Assembly: GCA_963969495.1 (NCBI GenBank)
Contig: OZ018321.1
Location: 189,005,485-189,069,484 of the forward strand
From: Ceratothoa steindachneri
Taxonomy: Eukaryota; Arthropoda; Malacostraca; Isopoda; Cymothoidae
Length of the DNA: 64,000 nt
Direction of reading: 5' to 3'
The notes beneath the pieces were generated by a model. That model was not told the DNA's origin. It did no database searches and saw only the letters and a program-made list of their open reading frames with translations. A program made the translations under genes and the position numbers. This document shows positions 1 through 9,234 of this stretch, piece after piece; the stretch's first letter is position 1; each line of letters opens with the position of its first letter.

Positions 1-897
1 AGTCTGAAAGCTTAATGAATCAATTTCTCGACGTATTGAATTGTTATTAATGCTATAGAATGCCCAAATCCATATTTAAAAAAATAAAATTTGTAATTAA
101 AATAGTATCTATGTCTTCCTCTTTCCTAACCATGGGGGCAAACTATCTGAATAACCCATAGGAAAACTATTTTAAAAAAGCGTTTTTAAGTCCGTTCTCT
201 TTACCAAAAAAAACAATGAAATTTTCAATAATGAAAAAAAAGTTTGGAAACCAATCACTAATTAGCACAGAGATGTACATACATATATCCACACCTTCAT
301 GAAAACCTTACTCTTACAACACCACGACCTCCCAGCTATTTTCTATTGTAAAAAAACTCCAATGACGTAGATCGGGAGCCAGGTGGGTGGAAGATGTTAT
401 TTACGATGAGGTCGAAACAGCAAGAATTTGACGCAATCGCGGAGAAGCGAATCAGCTGTTTGCGTCAATGAAAACTGGCAAGGACGATGGGTAGATTTGA
501 GGCAGCTTGAGTTAAATATTTATTCAAAAGGATTTACGAGTCGAGTGTTTTTCGAGGTAGGAGGTGAAAAATACACTGAGTAATTCAAGACAAAAGGTTA
601 AAAGGAAATGAGAGAAAGAAAAATAGGTAGAAGTTAAAGTATAGAAAGAAGCAATTAAAAAAATAAATGATATATGGTATAATATTGAACAGTGCTAACA
701 TGATAAATAGGCTTCATATGTATACAATATACTCGTATATAGCAAGAGCTCATATTAATTGCGTGAGACTAAGGATGTAAATTACCTACAGGAAAAATAA
801 AACAAGCTTCCGAGCATTTCGTTTTTATTAAACATACCTTACTTAAGGCTGTTCATCCAGAAAAGATGAAAATATACCTCATATATAGGGGACAAAT
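1..897. other. AT-rich sequence without recognised gene
   Basis: No open frame or motif that I recognise. The stretch is AT-rich and ends in the target site of the LTR element that follows. Confidence 0.6.
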
Positions 898-902
898 ATC
901 AC
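898..902. repeat. Left target site duplication (ATCAC)
   Basis: ATCAC lies immediately before the TG that begins the left LTR, and the same five bases follow the CA that ends the right LTR at 9230-9234. A 5-bp duplication is usual for Ty3/gypsy and BEL-type integrases. The exact match at both TG...CA boundaries fixes the ends of the element. Confidence 0.85.
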
Positions 903-1445
903 TGTTGTAGAATTCCCCCCCTTTTTGTTCAATCTCTAAGAGTGCTAAGTGTGTCTAATATATTGATATTATAAGAATATCTTAACGAAATGAGCCGTTA
1001 CGAAACACGTAAGGATATATAAGAGAAACGAACATTAATCCCAAAATAAACTTATATTTTATCTTTATCAATTGAATACATAATTAATACATTAACTACA
1101 GCAATACTCTGAATATTATCCTAAACAAGAATTAACAAAATTAGTTTACCCACAAAATTTGGTTAACGTTTTCTCTACACACAACAATAATATAAGAATT
1201 AGGCTTACGGACTCATGTGAAGTTTAAGGGCCTCAGAAATGTTATTTACTCTCGACGCGTGCCGCCGGCCAGATGTAGATGAGCGAGATCACACGGTTGT
1301 TTTGGCGAGGGTGGCAGCTAGGGGGTCCACACGTTCTTCCGGGGGGGGGGCTTCAAGGACGAGAACCAATACGGTGCTTTATGCAACACCTAGGCAGGCG
1401 TGGTCTCTCTGGCGAGAGTGAGTGGAACTTGGTTCTTAAATCAAG

Positions 1446-1750
1446 TTAACTTGGAGTGCGGTGTGACCACCGGGTAACGAGCTCGCGGAGGAGCTTTTCT
1501 CCTTCGTTACTTATTTCCTTATGGACGAGGACTGAACTCGGGGAGGGTCTTTTTCAAGGGCGAGGATAACGGAGGGGGGTTTCTCTGGCGAGAATAAGTT
1601 ACTTAAAGTTCGGGGTGGCCACCGAGTAACGAGCTCGAGGAGGAGCTTTTCGCCTTCGTTACTTATTTCCTTATGGACGAGGACTAAACTCGGGGAGGGT
1701 CTTCTTCAAGGGCGAGGATAACGGAGGGGGGTTTCTCTGGCGAGAATTAT
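1446..1750. repeat. Imperfect ~152-bp direct duplication inside left LTR
   Basis: The marker ATGGACGAGGACT starts near 1521 and again near 1673, about 152 bp apart. Surrounding blocks (CTCGGGGAGGGTCTT, GCGAGGATAACGGAGG) also occur twice. The other LTR units carry one copy of this block, so the duplication is private to this LTR. Confidence 0.75.
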
Positions 1751-2111
1751 TTGAACTTGGTTCCTTACCAAGTTAACTTAGGAGTTCGTTGTGGCCACCG
1801 AGTAACGGGCTCGAGGGGGAGCCTTTTCCTTCTTCTTCTTAATTCCTCAAGGACGAGGAATACCCCTGGTGTTTAAGGTGCACCAGGATATAAGGAGTCT
1901 CTCTGGCGAGAGTAATTTGAACTTACCAAAGTTAACTTATCGTTTGGTTTGATAACCAGGGACTTAGCTCGAGGATGAGGTTCTTCTTAGCCCCTTAAGG
2001 TAGGTAGCCCTGCCTCTCTTGCAGGGTACTTCTTGGTCTGGCGAGCCAAGTACTCTACCTCTCCAGTCTCGGTAGTTCGGTTTGATCCGAAGACTTCGTC
2101 ACCTAGAGACT

Positions 2112-2502
2112 GACGTATACTACCTATCCAGTCTAGGTAGCTCGGTTTTAATCGAGGACTTCGTCACCTGGCCTGACGTATACTACCAATCCAGTCTAGG
2201 TAGCTCAGTTTTAATCGAGGACTTCGTCACCTGGCCTGACGTATACTACCAATCCAGTCTACGTAGCTCGGTTTTAATCGAGGACTTCGTCACCTGGCCT
2301 GACGTATACTACCAATCCAGTCTACGTAGCTCGGTTTTAATCGAGGACTTCGTCACCTGGCCTGACGTATACTACCAATCCAGTCTACGTAGCTCGGTTT
2401 TAATCGAGGACTTCGTCACCTGGCCTGACGTATACTACCAATCCAGTCTAGGTAGCTCGGTTTTAATCGAGGATTTCGTCACCTGGCCTGACGTATATTA
2501 CC
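2112..2502. repeat. 63-bp tandem repeat array, seven marker copies
   Basis: The motif GACGTATACTACC, or its last variant, recurs at 2112, 2175, 2238, 2301, 2364, 2427 and 2490, exactly 63 bp apart. Each unit contains CTCG-N8-CGAG and GTCA-N7-TGAC inverted repeats inside a GTAG...CTAC outer pair. Because 63 is a multiple of three, a frame stays open across the array (164 codons, 2082-2576). That openness is expected from the period and is not evidence of a protein. Confidence 0.92.
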
Positions 2503-2891
2503 TCCAGTTTCCTCAGAGTTCCTCATTTATACCTCCTCACCCCACTGGGGGAGTGATAAGGGAAGGAGGGGCTTGAGGACGGCCCCAGGAGAGTTCTTTT
2601 GGCCAACGGTTTTTCCCATGAAGTCAAACATCGGCTCCTCGTTAGCCTTCGAGATTGGGAGAAACACGTCTCCAATTTCTTATTCGACGTGAAACTGGAT
2701 CTCACTCTCCTGGGGGAGATCTTACATTTTGACCTTTAGGGTCTTTCATGGCACCGAGTTGTGCCACACTGCGGTCACGCGTTTGGCCCGCCGAGGCCTG
2801 GGGCAGATGTCTTTGCGGTAACCGACTTAAGACTGCATCACGAGTGAATGGGGTGGGGAGGGGGGAGGGGGGAAGTGACCATTACCCTACA

Positions 2892-2903
2892 ACACCTCCC
2901 ATC
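2892..2903 (-). promoter_or_regulatory. Candidate polypurine tract next to 3' LTR
   Basis: In element sense the bases before the 3' LTR read GATGGGAGGTGT and then the LTR starts TGTAGGG. A short purine-rich run at this place is where plus-strand DNA priming would occur. It is short and broken by T, so support is mainly positional. Confidence 0.4.
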
Positions 2904-3257
2904 GAAGAACTTAATAGGGAGGGGGGGACTCACGGGAACTCAAAACAACTTACTCAACCTAGTCGAGATTAGCAGAGTTGTATTTCTTTGAGCCCTCTCT
3001 TACATTAAGTTTCCTTACACATGAGCGCCCTCGCGCGCGTTTACACAGGCAATGTGTCGAACTAGACCTACTCGCAATACAATTTTACATAAACATAATA
3101 AAACCTTAATTTATCGATTACCCCCCCAAAAAAAACAACAAAACAAGCTACTTCCTTACATTTCTAAGTTTTTTGAGAACTTAAATCCTACCGATAAATT
3201 TTAACACCTACAACAAATGAAAACATGCTTTCACGCTTATTAGGTACTGAAATAACC

Positions 3258-3725
3258 CTAAATGGTTTTTCGTCTCCGCCTATAGAGTAGCTGTAATTTA
3301 TCGGCTCCTTTGATGTAGCTAATCCTAAAATGGTGCTCTAATACCAATACTTTACCGCGCCTGAGTCGGCCGTTTGGGTTATTGAGTCTACCCCAGTATG
3401 TTACTAAATGGTAGCGGTATTTCAATCTACTCGACTTACCCATTTTATGGTACTTGACTACCTTTAAATTGAACATTAAGGCTAGAGCGGCCTGTTGCAG
3501 CGGGGCATAATTGATGGGAGCGTAGGTCCCGTAGCTCTCCTTTAACCAGGGACACTGGAAGATCGTGTCTAGGTTCGATCTTTGGGGATCGAGAAAACTT
3601 TTGCCTGCGAGGTCGTTAATGGGCGTGGCGCTCACAACGACTTGGCGATTTAGCGGTAACTGCGTGGACGTTCCGTTCGGGGAGGAGACTACTAGGGGTA
3701 GGGGATACTCATCCGCGTCTACCAT
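3258..3725 (-). CDS. Unrecognised 155-aa basic-tailed protein downstream of gag-like ORF
   Basis: I do not recognise this protein. It begins with ATG directly after the TAA that ends the gag-like ORF, in the same reading frame, so the two could be one protein separated by a single stop codon. The N-terminal half is polar and Pro-rich. The C-terminal half alternates aromatic and basic residues (HLVTYWGRLNNPNGRLRRGK near 107-126) and ends in a basic cluster (RRRRKTI). I see no Cys-His knuckle, no DTG or DSG protease motif and no RT motif. It may be the distal part of gag, for example a capsid or nucleic-acid-binding region, reached by readthrough or reinitiation. Alternatively, it became separate when a sense codon mutated to TAA. 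Confidence 0.5.
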   Translation of the reverse strand: MVDADEYPLPLVVSSPNGTSTQLPLNRQVVVSATPINDLAGKSFLDPQRSNLDTIFQCPWLKESYGTYAPINYAPLQQAALALMFNLKVVKYHKMGKSSRLKYRYHLVTYWGRLNNPNGRLRRGKVLVLEHHFRISYIKGADKLQLLYRRRRKTI

Positions 3726-4592
3726 TTAACTAGTCTTACCTGGGTGTGTGGCATTAGCACCTCTTTCCTCCTTCCTTGTCAACTCATTTGACTCACTTCT
3801 CTTAGTAGGTAGTTCCTCAGGTACACCTGCTCGTACCTCTACCCTACCTCCTACTTCTTCCCTGATAACCCCATTTGGCTGGGTTCTCCTCGTAGGTTTT
3901 CCTTTAGGTACTCCTGCTGGTACCTCATCCCTACTTCCTACTTCTTTCATCGTTACCCCATTCGGCTGGGTTTCCCTCGATGGTCCTTCCTTAGATCCAG
4001 GCCGGGCTATAACTTCCTCGGCCTCTATGAGATTCTCGATAGGTGCTCTTTTGAGTGCGAGCAATCTTTCCTTTTCTTCTCTCTCTTCTCTTTCAGCTTG
4101 AGCACGTTCTTTTTTCCTCTGTATTCTTCTTTCATCGATTTCTATTTTAATCTTTATTCTCCTCTCTTTCGACTCTTTTTCCCTCTTCATTCTCCTGTCC
4201 TCGGCTTCTTTTTCTGCTTTCGCTATTTCGTTTTCCCGTTGAGTTCTTCTTTCTTCATCTTCCAGCTTTAACTTTAGTCTTCTTTCTTCATCTTTCATTT
4301 CTATCCTTATTCTGAATTGCTGTGCTTCTCTTTTCAACAGTATTATTCTTTCGCTTGTTTTACTTCCTCTCTGCATTCTTCTTTCCTCTATTTCTATTTT
4401 CCACTGTATTCGGGATTCTTCACTTTTCCGGTTCATCCGTATTTCTATATTTTCCCTCTTTCTATCAAACTTTATTATTTCTTCTTCTTCTTCTCTTTGT
4501 ATTCTCAATTCTTCGAGGATGTAGGCATCCATATCCTTGCCTTCCAATCCCAGAATTTTGGCTTGTTGGTAAAATCTTTCGACCGGATCCAT
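3726..4592 (-). CDS. Gag-like coiled-coil protein of the LTR element (288 aa)
   Basis: The protein starts MDPVERFYQQAKILGLEGKD. It then runs for about 150 residues as an almost unbroken Glu/Arg/Lys-rich helix with recurring EERR and MQR blocks (roughly residues 30-180), which should form a long coiled coil. The last 100 residues are polar, with a repeated unit around TQPNGV near residues 211 and 239. The N-terminal pattern, a short helix with LGLEG and then a long charged E/R helix, is how the gag proteins of many metazoan Ty3/gypsy (Gmr1-like) elements begin. I therefore read it as a gag multimerisation region. No zinc knuckle is present. A 314-bp leader separates it from the 5' LTR. It stops at TAA and the next codon is ATG. 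Confidence 0.65.
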   Translation of the reverse strand: MDPVERFYQQAKILGLEGKDMDAYILEELRIQREEEEEIIKFDRKRENIEIRMNRKSEESRIQWKIEIEERRMQRGSKTSERIILLKREAQQFRIRIEMKDEERRLKLKLEDEERRTQRENEIAKAEKEAEDRRMKREKESKERRIKIKIEIDERRIQRKKERAQAEREEREEKERLLALKRAPIENLIEAEEVIARPGSKEGPSRETQPNGVTMKEVGSRDEVPAGVPKGKPTRRTQPNGVIREEVGGRVEVRAGVPEELPTKRSESNELTRKEERGANATHPGKTS

Positions 4593-4906
4593 TTTGTGTT
4601 GGTCATTCGAATTTTCCTTACTGTACTCTCAGGTAATTATGCCACCACTCACCAGGTAGCGCTCAGCATAACTTACCCTTAATCCTACTACTATGTTGAT
4701 TGAAATACCACTCCCGACAACAAATTTACCACTTGGCCTACCAATTACCTTTAGATTGTTACCACCCCTAACTCTACCAATTTTCCTCTCGTCAATTATT
4801 CTCTTACTCCTGATATGATATTCCTTTACGTGTTGGCTCTTTCTTAATTTGAGACTGCTGATTTCTTTCTAATAACAACCTACAAACCTGACACCACTTT
4901 TATTTA
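4593..4906 (-). other. Element leader with candidate primer-binding site
   Basis: Next to the 5' LTR the minus strand reads TAAATAAAAGTGGTGTCAGG. The TGGTGTCAGG stretch sits where a tRNA primer-binding site is expected, and begins with TGG as binding sites for CCA-ended tRNAs do. It is offset by about nine bases from the LTR edge, and I cannot name the tRNA. The rest of the leader shows no ORF. Confidence 0.4.
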
Positions 4907-6362
4907 TGTCGTAGAATTCCCCCCCTTTTTGTTTTATACTAAGAGTGCTAAGAGTGTCTAATATATATCGAAATCTGAATATCTTAAAGAACAGAGCCGT
5001 TACGAAACACGTAATGATTAATAAGAGAAACGAACATTAATCCCCCAAATAAACTTATATTTTACCTTTATCAATTGAATACATAAACTTTATACATTAA
5101 CTACAGCAATACTCTGAATATTATCCTAAACAAGAATTAATTAAATTAGTTTACCCACCAAACTTGGTTAACGTTTTCTCTGCACACAACAATAATATAA
5201 GAATTAGGCTTACGGACTCATGTGGAGTTTAAAGGCCTCAGAAATGTTATTTACTCTCGACGCGTGCCGCCGGCCAGATGTAGATGAGCGAGATCACACG
5301 GTTGTTTTGGCGAGGGTGGCAGCTGAGGGGTCCACACGTTCTTCCGGGGGGGGGGGAGTTCTTCAAGGACGAGAACCAATACGGTGCTTTATGCAACACC
5401 TAGGCAGTCGTGGTCTCTCTGGCGAGAGTGAGTCGAACTTGGTTCTTAAATCAAGTTAACTTGGAGTGCGGTGTGACCACCGAATAACGAGCTCGAGGAG
5501 GAGCTTTTCTCCTTCGTTACTTATTTCCTTATGGACGGGACTGAACTCGGGGAGGGTCTTCTTCAAGGGCGCGTATAACGGAGGAGGATTTCTCTGACGA
5601 GAATAAGTTGAACTTGGTTCCTTACCAAGTTAACTTAGGAGTTCGGTGTGGCTACAGAGTAACGGGCTCGAGGGGGGAGCCTTTTCCTTCTTCTTCTTAA
5701 TTCCTCAAGGACGAGGAATACCCCTGATGTTTAAGGTGCACCAGGATATGAGGAGTCTCTCTGGCGAGAGTAAGTTGAACTTACCAAAGTTAACTTATCG
5801 TTTGGTTTGATAACCAGGGACTTAGCTCGAGGATGAGGTTCTTCTTAGCCCCTTAAGGTAAGTAGCCCTGCCTCTCTTACAGGGTACTTCTTGGTCTGGC
5901 GATCCAAGTACTCTACCTCTCTGGTCTCGGTAGTTCGGTTTGATCCGAAGACTTCGTCACCTAGAGACTGACGTATACTACCCCGATTTTCCTCAGAGTT
6001 CCTCATTTATACCTCGTCACCCCACTGGGGGAGTGGTAAGGGGGGAAGGGGCTTGAGGACGGCCCCAGGAGAGTTATTTTGGCCAACGGTTTTTCACACG
6101 AAGTCAAACATCGGCTCCTCGTTAGCCTTCGAGATTGGGAGAAACACGTCTCCAATTTCTTATTTGACGTGAAACTGGATCTCACTCTCCTGGGGGAGAT
6201 CTTACATTTTGACCTTTAGGGTCTTTCATGGCACCGAATTGTGCCACACTGCGGTTAAGCACTGAACCCGCCGATGCCTTCGACGGATTTCTTTGTGGTA
6301 ACCGCCTTGTGACTGCACTAAGAGTGAACGGGGCGGGGGGGTGAAATGAACATTCCCCTACA
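4907..6362 (-). repeat. Right LTR, unit 1 (contains true LTR outer end)
   Basis: It starts TGTCGTAGAATTCC at 4907, matching 903 in the left LTR, and ends CATTCCCCTACA at 6362. It lacks the 63-bp array, having only a half unit near 5950-5990, and the second copy of the 152-bp block, so it is ~1,456 bp. It faces the internal region and is the functional edge of the 5' LTR. Confidence 0.85.
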
Positions 6363-7670
6363 CTTATATTTTATCTTTATCAATTGAATACATAACCTTT
6401 ATACATTAACTACAGCAATACTCTGAATATTATCCTAAACAAGAATTAATTAAATTAGTTTACCCACAAAATTTGGTTAACGTTTTCTCTACACACAACA
6501 ATAATATAAGAATTAGGCTTAGGACTCATGTAGAGTTTAAAGGCCTCAGAAATGTTATTTACTCTCGACGCGTGCCGTCGGCCAGATGTAGATGAGCGAG
6601 ATCACACGGTTGTTTTGGCGAGGGTGGCAGCTGGGGGGTCCACACGTTCTTCCAGGGGGGGGGGGGCTTCAAGGACGAGAACCAATACGGTGCTTTATGC
6701 AACACCTAGGCAGTCGTGGTCTCTCTGGCGAGAGTGAGTCGAACTTAGTTCTTAAATCAAGCTTACTTGGAGTGCGGTGTGACCACCGGGTAACGAGCTC
6801 GAGGAGGAGCTTTTCTCCTTCGTTACTTATTTCCTTATAGACAAGGACTGAACTCGGGGAGGGTCTTCTTTAAGGGCAAGGATATCGGAGAGGGGTTTCT
6901 CTGGCGAGAATTATTTGAACTTGGTTCCTTACCAAGTTAACTTAGGAGTTCGGTGTGGCCGCCGAGTAACGGGCTCGAGGGGAAGCCTTTTTCTTCTTCT
7001 TCTTAATTTCTCAAGGACGAGGAATACCCCTGGTGTTTAAGGTGCACCAGGATATGAGGAGTCTCTCTGGCGAGAGTAAGTTGAACTTACCAAAGTTAAC
7101 TTATCGTTTGGTTTGATAACCAGGGACTTAGCTCGAGGATGAGCTTCTTCTTAGCACCTTAAGGTAGGTAGCCCTGCCTCTCTTGCAGGGTACTTCTTGG
7201 TCTGGTGATCCAATTACTCTACCTCTCTAGTCTCGGTAGTTCGGTTTGATCCGAAGACTTCGTCACCTAGAGACTGACGTATACTACCCCGATTTTCCTC
7301 AGAGTTCCTCATTTATACCTCGTCACCCCACTGGGGGAGTGGTAAGGAGGACAGGGGCTTGAGGACGGCCCCAGGAGAGTTATTTTGACCAACGGTTTTT
7401 CACACGAAGTCAAACATCGGCTCCTCGTTAGCCTTTGAGATTGGGAGAAACACGTCTCCAATTTCTTATTTGACGTGAAACTGGATCTCACTCTCCTGGG
7501 GGAGATCTTACATTTTGACCTTTAGGGTCTTTCATGGCACCGAATTGTGCCACACTGCGGTTAAGCACTGAACCCGCCGATGCCTTCGACGGATGTCTTT
7601 GCGGTAACCGCCTTGTGACTGCACTAAGAGTGAACGGGGGGAAAGGGGGTGAAATGAACATTCCCCTACA
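6363..7670 (-). repeat. Right LTR, unit 2 (tandem internal duplicate, 1,308 bp)
   Basis: It begins CTTATATTTTATC directly after the CCCTACA end of unit 1 and ends with the same CATTCCCCTACA. It lacks the first ~146 bp of the LTR present in unit 1. It shares private features with unit 3, such as TTAGGACTCATGTAGAG near 6522 and 7830, so the two are recent duplicates. Confidence 0.85.
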
Positions 7671-9229
7671 CTTATATTTTATCTTTATCAATTGAATACA
7701 TAACCTTTATACATTAACTACAGCAATACTCTGAATATTATCCTAAACAAGAATTAATTAAATTAGTTTACCCACAAAATTTGGTTAACGTTTTCTCTAC
7801 ACACAACAATAATATAAGAATTAGGCTTAGGACTCATGTAGAGTTTAAAGGCCTCAGAAATGTTATTTACTCTCGACGCGTGCCGTCGGCCAGATGTAGA
7901 TGAGCGAGATCACACGGTTGTTTTGGCGAGGGTGGCAGCTAGGGGGTCCGCACGTTCTTCCGGGGGGGGGGGGCTTCAAGGACGAGAACCAATACGGTGC
8001 TTTATGCAACACCTAGGCAGTCGTGGTCTCTCTGGCGAGAGTGAGTCGAACTTAGTTCTTAAATCAAGCTTACTTAGAGTGCGGTGTGACCACCGGGTAA
8101 CGAGCTCGAGGAGGAGCTTTTCTCCTTCGTTACTTATTTTCTTATAGACAAGGATTGAACTCGGGGAGGGTGTTCTTTAAGGGCGAGGATAACGGAGAGG
8201 GGTTTCTCATTATTTGAACTTGGTTCCTTACCAAGTTAACTTAGGAGTTCGGTGTGGCCACCGAGTAACGGGCTCGAGGGGAAGCCTTTTTCTTCTTCTT
8301 CTTCTTAATTTCTCAAGGACGAGGAATACCCCTGGTGTTTAAGGTGCACCAGGATATGAGGAGTCTCTCTGGCGAGAGTAAGTTGAACTTACCAAAGTTA
8401 ACTTATCGTTTAGTTTGATAACCAGGGACTTAGCTCGAGGATGAGCTTCTTCTTAACCCCTCAAGGTAGGTAGCCCTGCCTCTCTTACAGGGTACTTCTT
8501 GGTCTGGCGATCCAGGTACTCTACCTCTCCAGTCTAGGTAGCTCGGTTTTAATCCTGGACTTCGTCACCTGGCCTGACGTATACTACCAATCCAGTCTAC
8601 GTAGCTCGGTTTTAATCGAGGACTTCGTCACCTGGCCTGACGTATACTACCAATCCAGTCTACGTAGCTCGGTTTTAATCGAGGACTTCGTCACCTGGCC
8701 TGACGTATACTACCAATCCAGTCTAGGTAGCTCGGTTTTAATCGAGGACTTCGTCACCTGGCCTGACGTATACTACCAATCCAGTCTAGGTAGCTCGGTT
8801 TTAATCGAGGATTTCGTCACCTGGCCTGACGTATATTACCTCCAGTTTCCTCAGAGTTCCTCATTTATACGTCGTCACCCCACTGGGGGAGTGATAAGGG
8901 AAGGAGGGGCTTGAGGACGGCCCCAGGAGAGTTCTTTTGGCCAACGGTTTTTCCCATGAAGTCAAACATCGGCTCCTCGTTAGCCTTCGAGATTGGGAGA
9001 AACACGTCTCCAATTTCTTATTCGACGTGAAACTGGATCTCACTCTCTTGGGGGAGATCTTACATTTTGACCTTTAGGGTATTTCATGGCACTGAGTTGT
9101 GCCACACCGCGGTCACGCGTTTGGCCCGCCGAAGCCTGGGCCGGATGTCTTTGCGGTAACCGACTTGAGACTGCATTACGAGTTAACGGGGTGGGGAGGG
9201 GGGAGGGGGGAAGTGACCATTCCCCTTCA
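7671..9229 (-). repeat. Right LTR, unit 3 (outer copy with 63-bp array)
   Basis: It begins with the same truncated CTTATATTTT start as unit 2 and ends CCCCTTCA at 9229, followed by the ATCAC duplication. It keeps a 63-bp array like the left LTR. Its 5' half matches unit 2 while its 3' half matches the left LTR, suggesting a recombinant or incompletely homogenised copy. Confidence 0.85.
8576..8840. repeat. 63-bp tandem repeat array, five marker copies
   Basis: GACGTATACTACC or its final variant recurs at 8576, 8639, 8702, 8765 and 8828, the same 63-bp unit as in the left LTR but two copies fewer. Units 1 and 2 of this LTR have effectively none, so copy number varies between LTR copies. Confidence 0.9.
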
Positions 9230-9234
9230 ATCAC
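9230..9234. repeat. Right target site duplication (ATCAC)
   Basis: Matches 898-902 and directly follows the terminal CA of the LTR. Confidence 0.85.

Larger units (their letters stand above)
903..2891 (-). repeat. Left LTR (3' LTR in element sense), 1,989 bp
   Basis: It starts TGTTGTAGAATTCC at 903 and ends ...ACCCTACA at 2891. Its parts recur in order in each of the three units of the right LTR: an AT-rich block at 903-1200, a GC-rich block beginning at the ACGCGTGCCGCCGG motif near 1254, a chain of hairpin-forming segments from 1440 to 2780, and a G-rich tail near 2855. This copy uniquely keeps seven 63-bp repeat units and a local ~152-bp duplication. Short ORFs inside it (for example 1239-1421, and 2523-2705 on minus) recur in the other copies with no recognisable domain, so I do not treat them as genes. 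Confidence 0.85.
903..9229 (-). mobile_element. Complete non-autonomous LTR retrotransposon, gag only
   Basis: Both outer ends are TG...CA and are flanked by ATCAC. The left LTR (903-2891) and right LTR region (4907-9229) share starts (TGTYGTAGAATTCC, then a C run) and ends (CATTMCCCTWCA-like). The internal region (2892-4906) is only 2.0 kb, and its coding frames lie on the minus strand, so the right LTR is the 5' LTR. I see no protease, integrase, RT or RNase H, so the element must borrow enzymes. The size, long LTRs and gag-only content fit the class called TR-GAG or LARD. Oddities are the tandemly expanded 5' LTR, the 63-bp arrays, and an in-frame stop between its two ORFs. The family cannot be named without a repeat-library search. 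Confidence 0.85.

Noticed and set aside
1239..1421. Recurring plus ORF starting MLFTLDACRRPDVD in each LTR unit
   Set aside because: Antisense to the element's coding strand and disrupted at a variable G run. Explained by LTR duplication.
2112..2502. Hammerhead ribozyme in the tandem 63-bp units
   Set aside because: Tandem structured repeats suggested it, but the CTGANGA and GAAA core sequences are absent.
2112..2502. CRISPR-like array
   Set aside because: The whole 63-bp unit is repeated with no variable spacers, and the context is a eukaryotic LTR.
2082..2576. 164-codon open frame of 21-residue repeats
   Set aside because: A 63-bp period keeps any stop-free frame open. Other LTR copies lack the array, so a protein role is not supported.
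2523..2705. The same ~60-aa minus ORF in four LTR units (2523, 6003, 7309, 8861)
   Set aside because: The copies are one duplicated DNA segment. The ORF has no domain, and its conservation equals that of the surrounding LTR.
3748..4682. Plus-strand Ser/Phe/Leu-rich ORFs
   Set aside because: Shadows of the charged coiled-coil gag frame on the minus strand.
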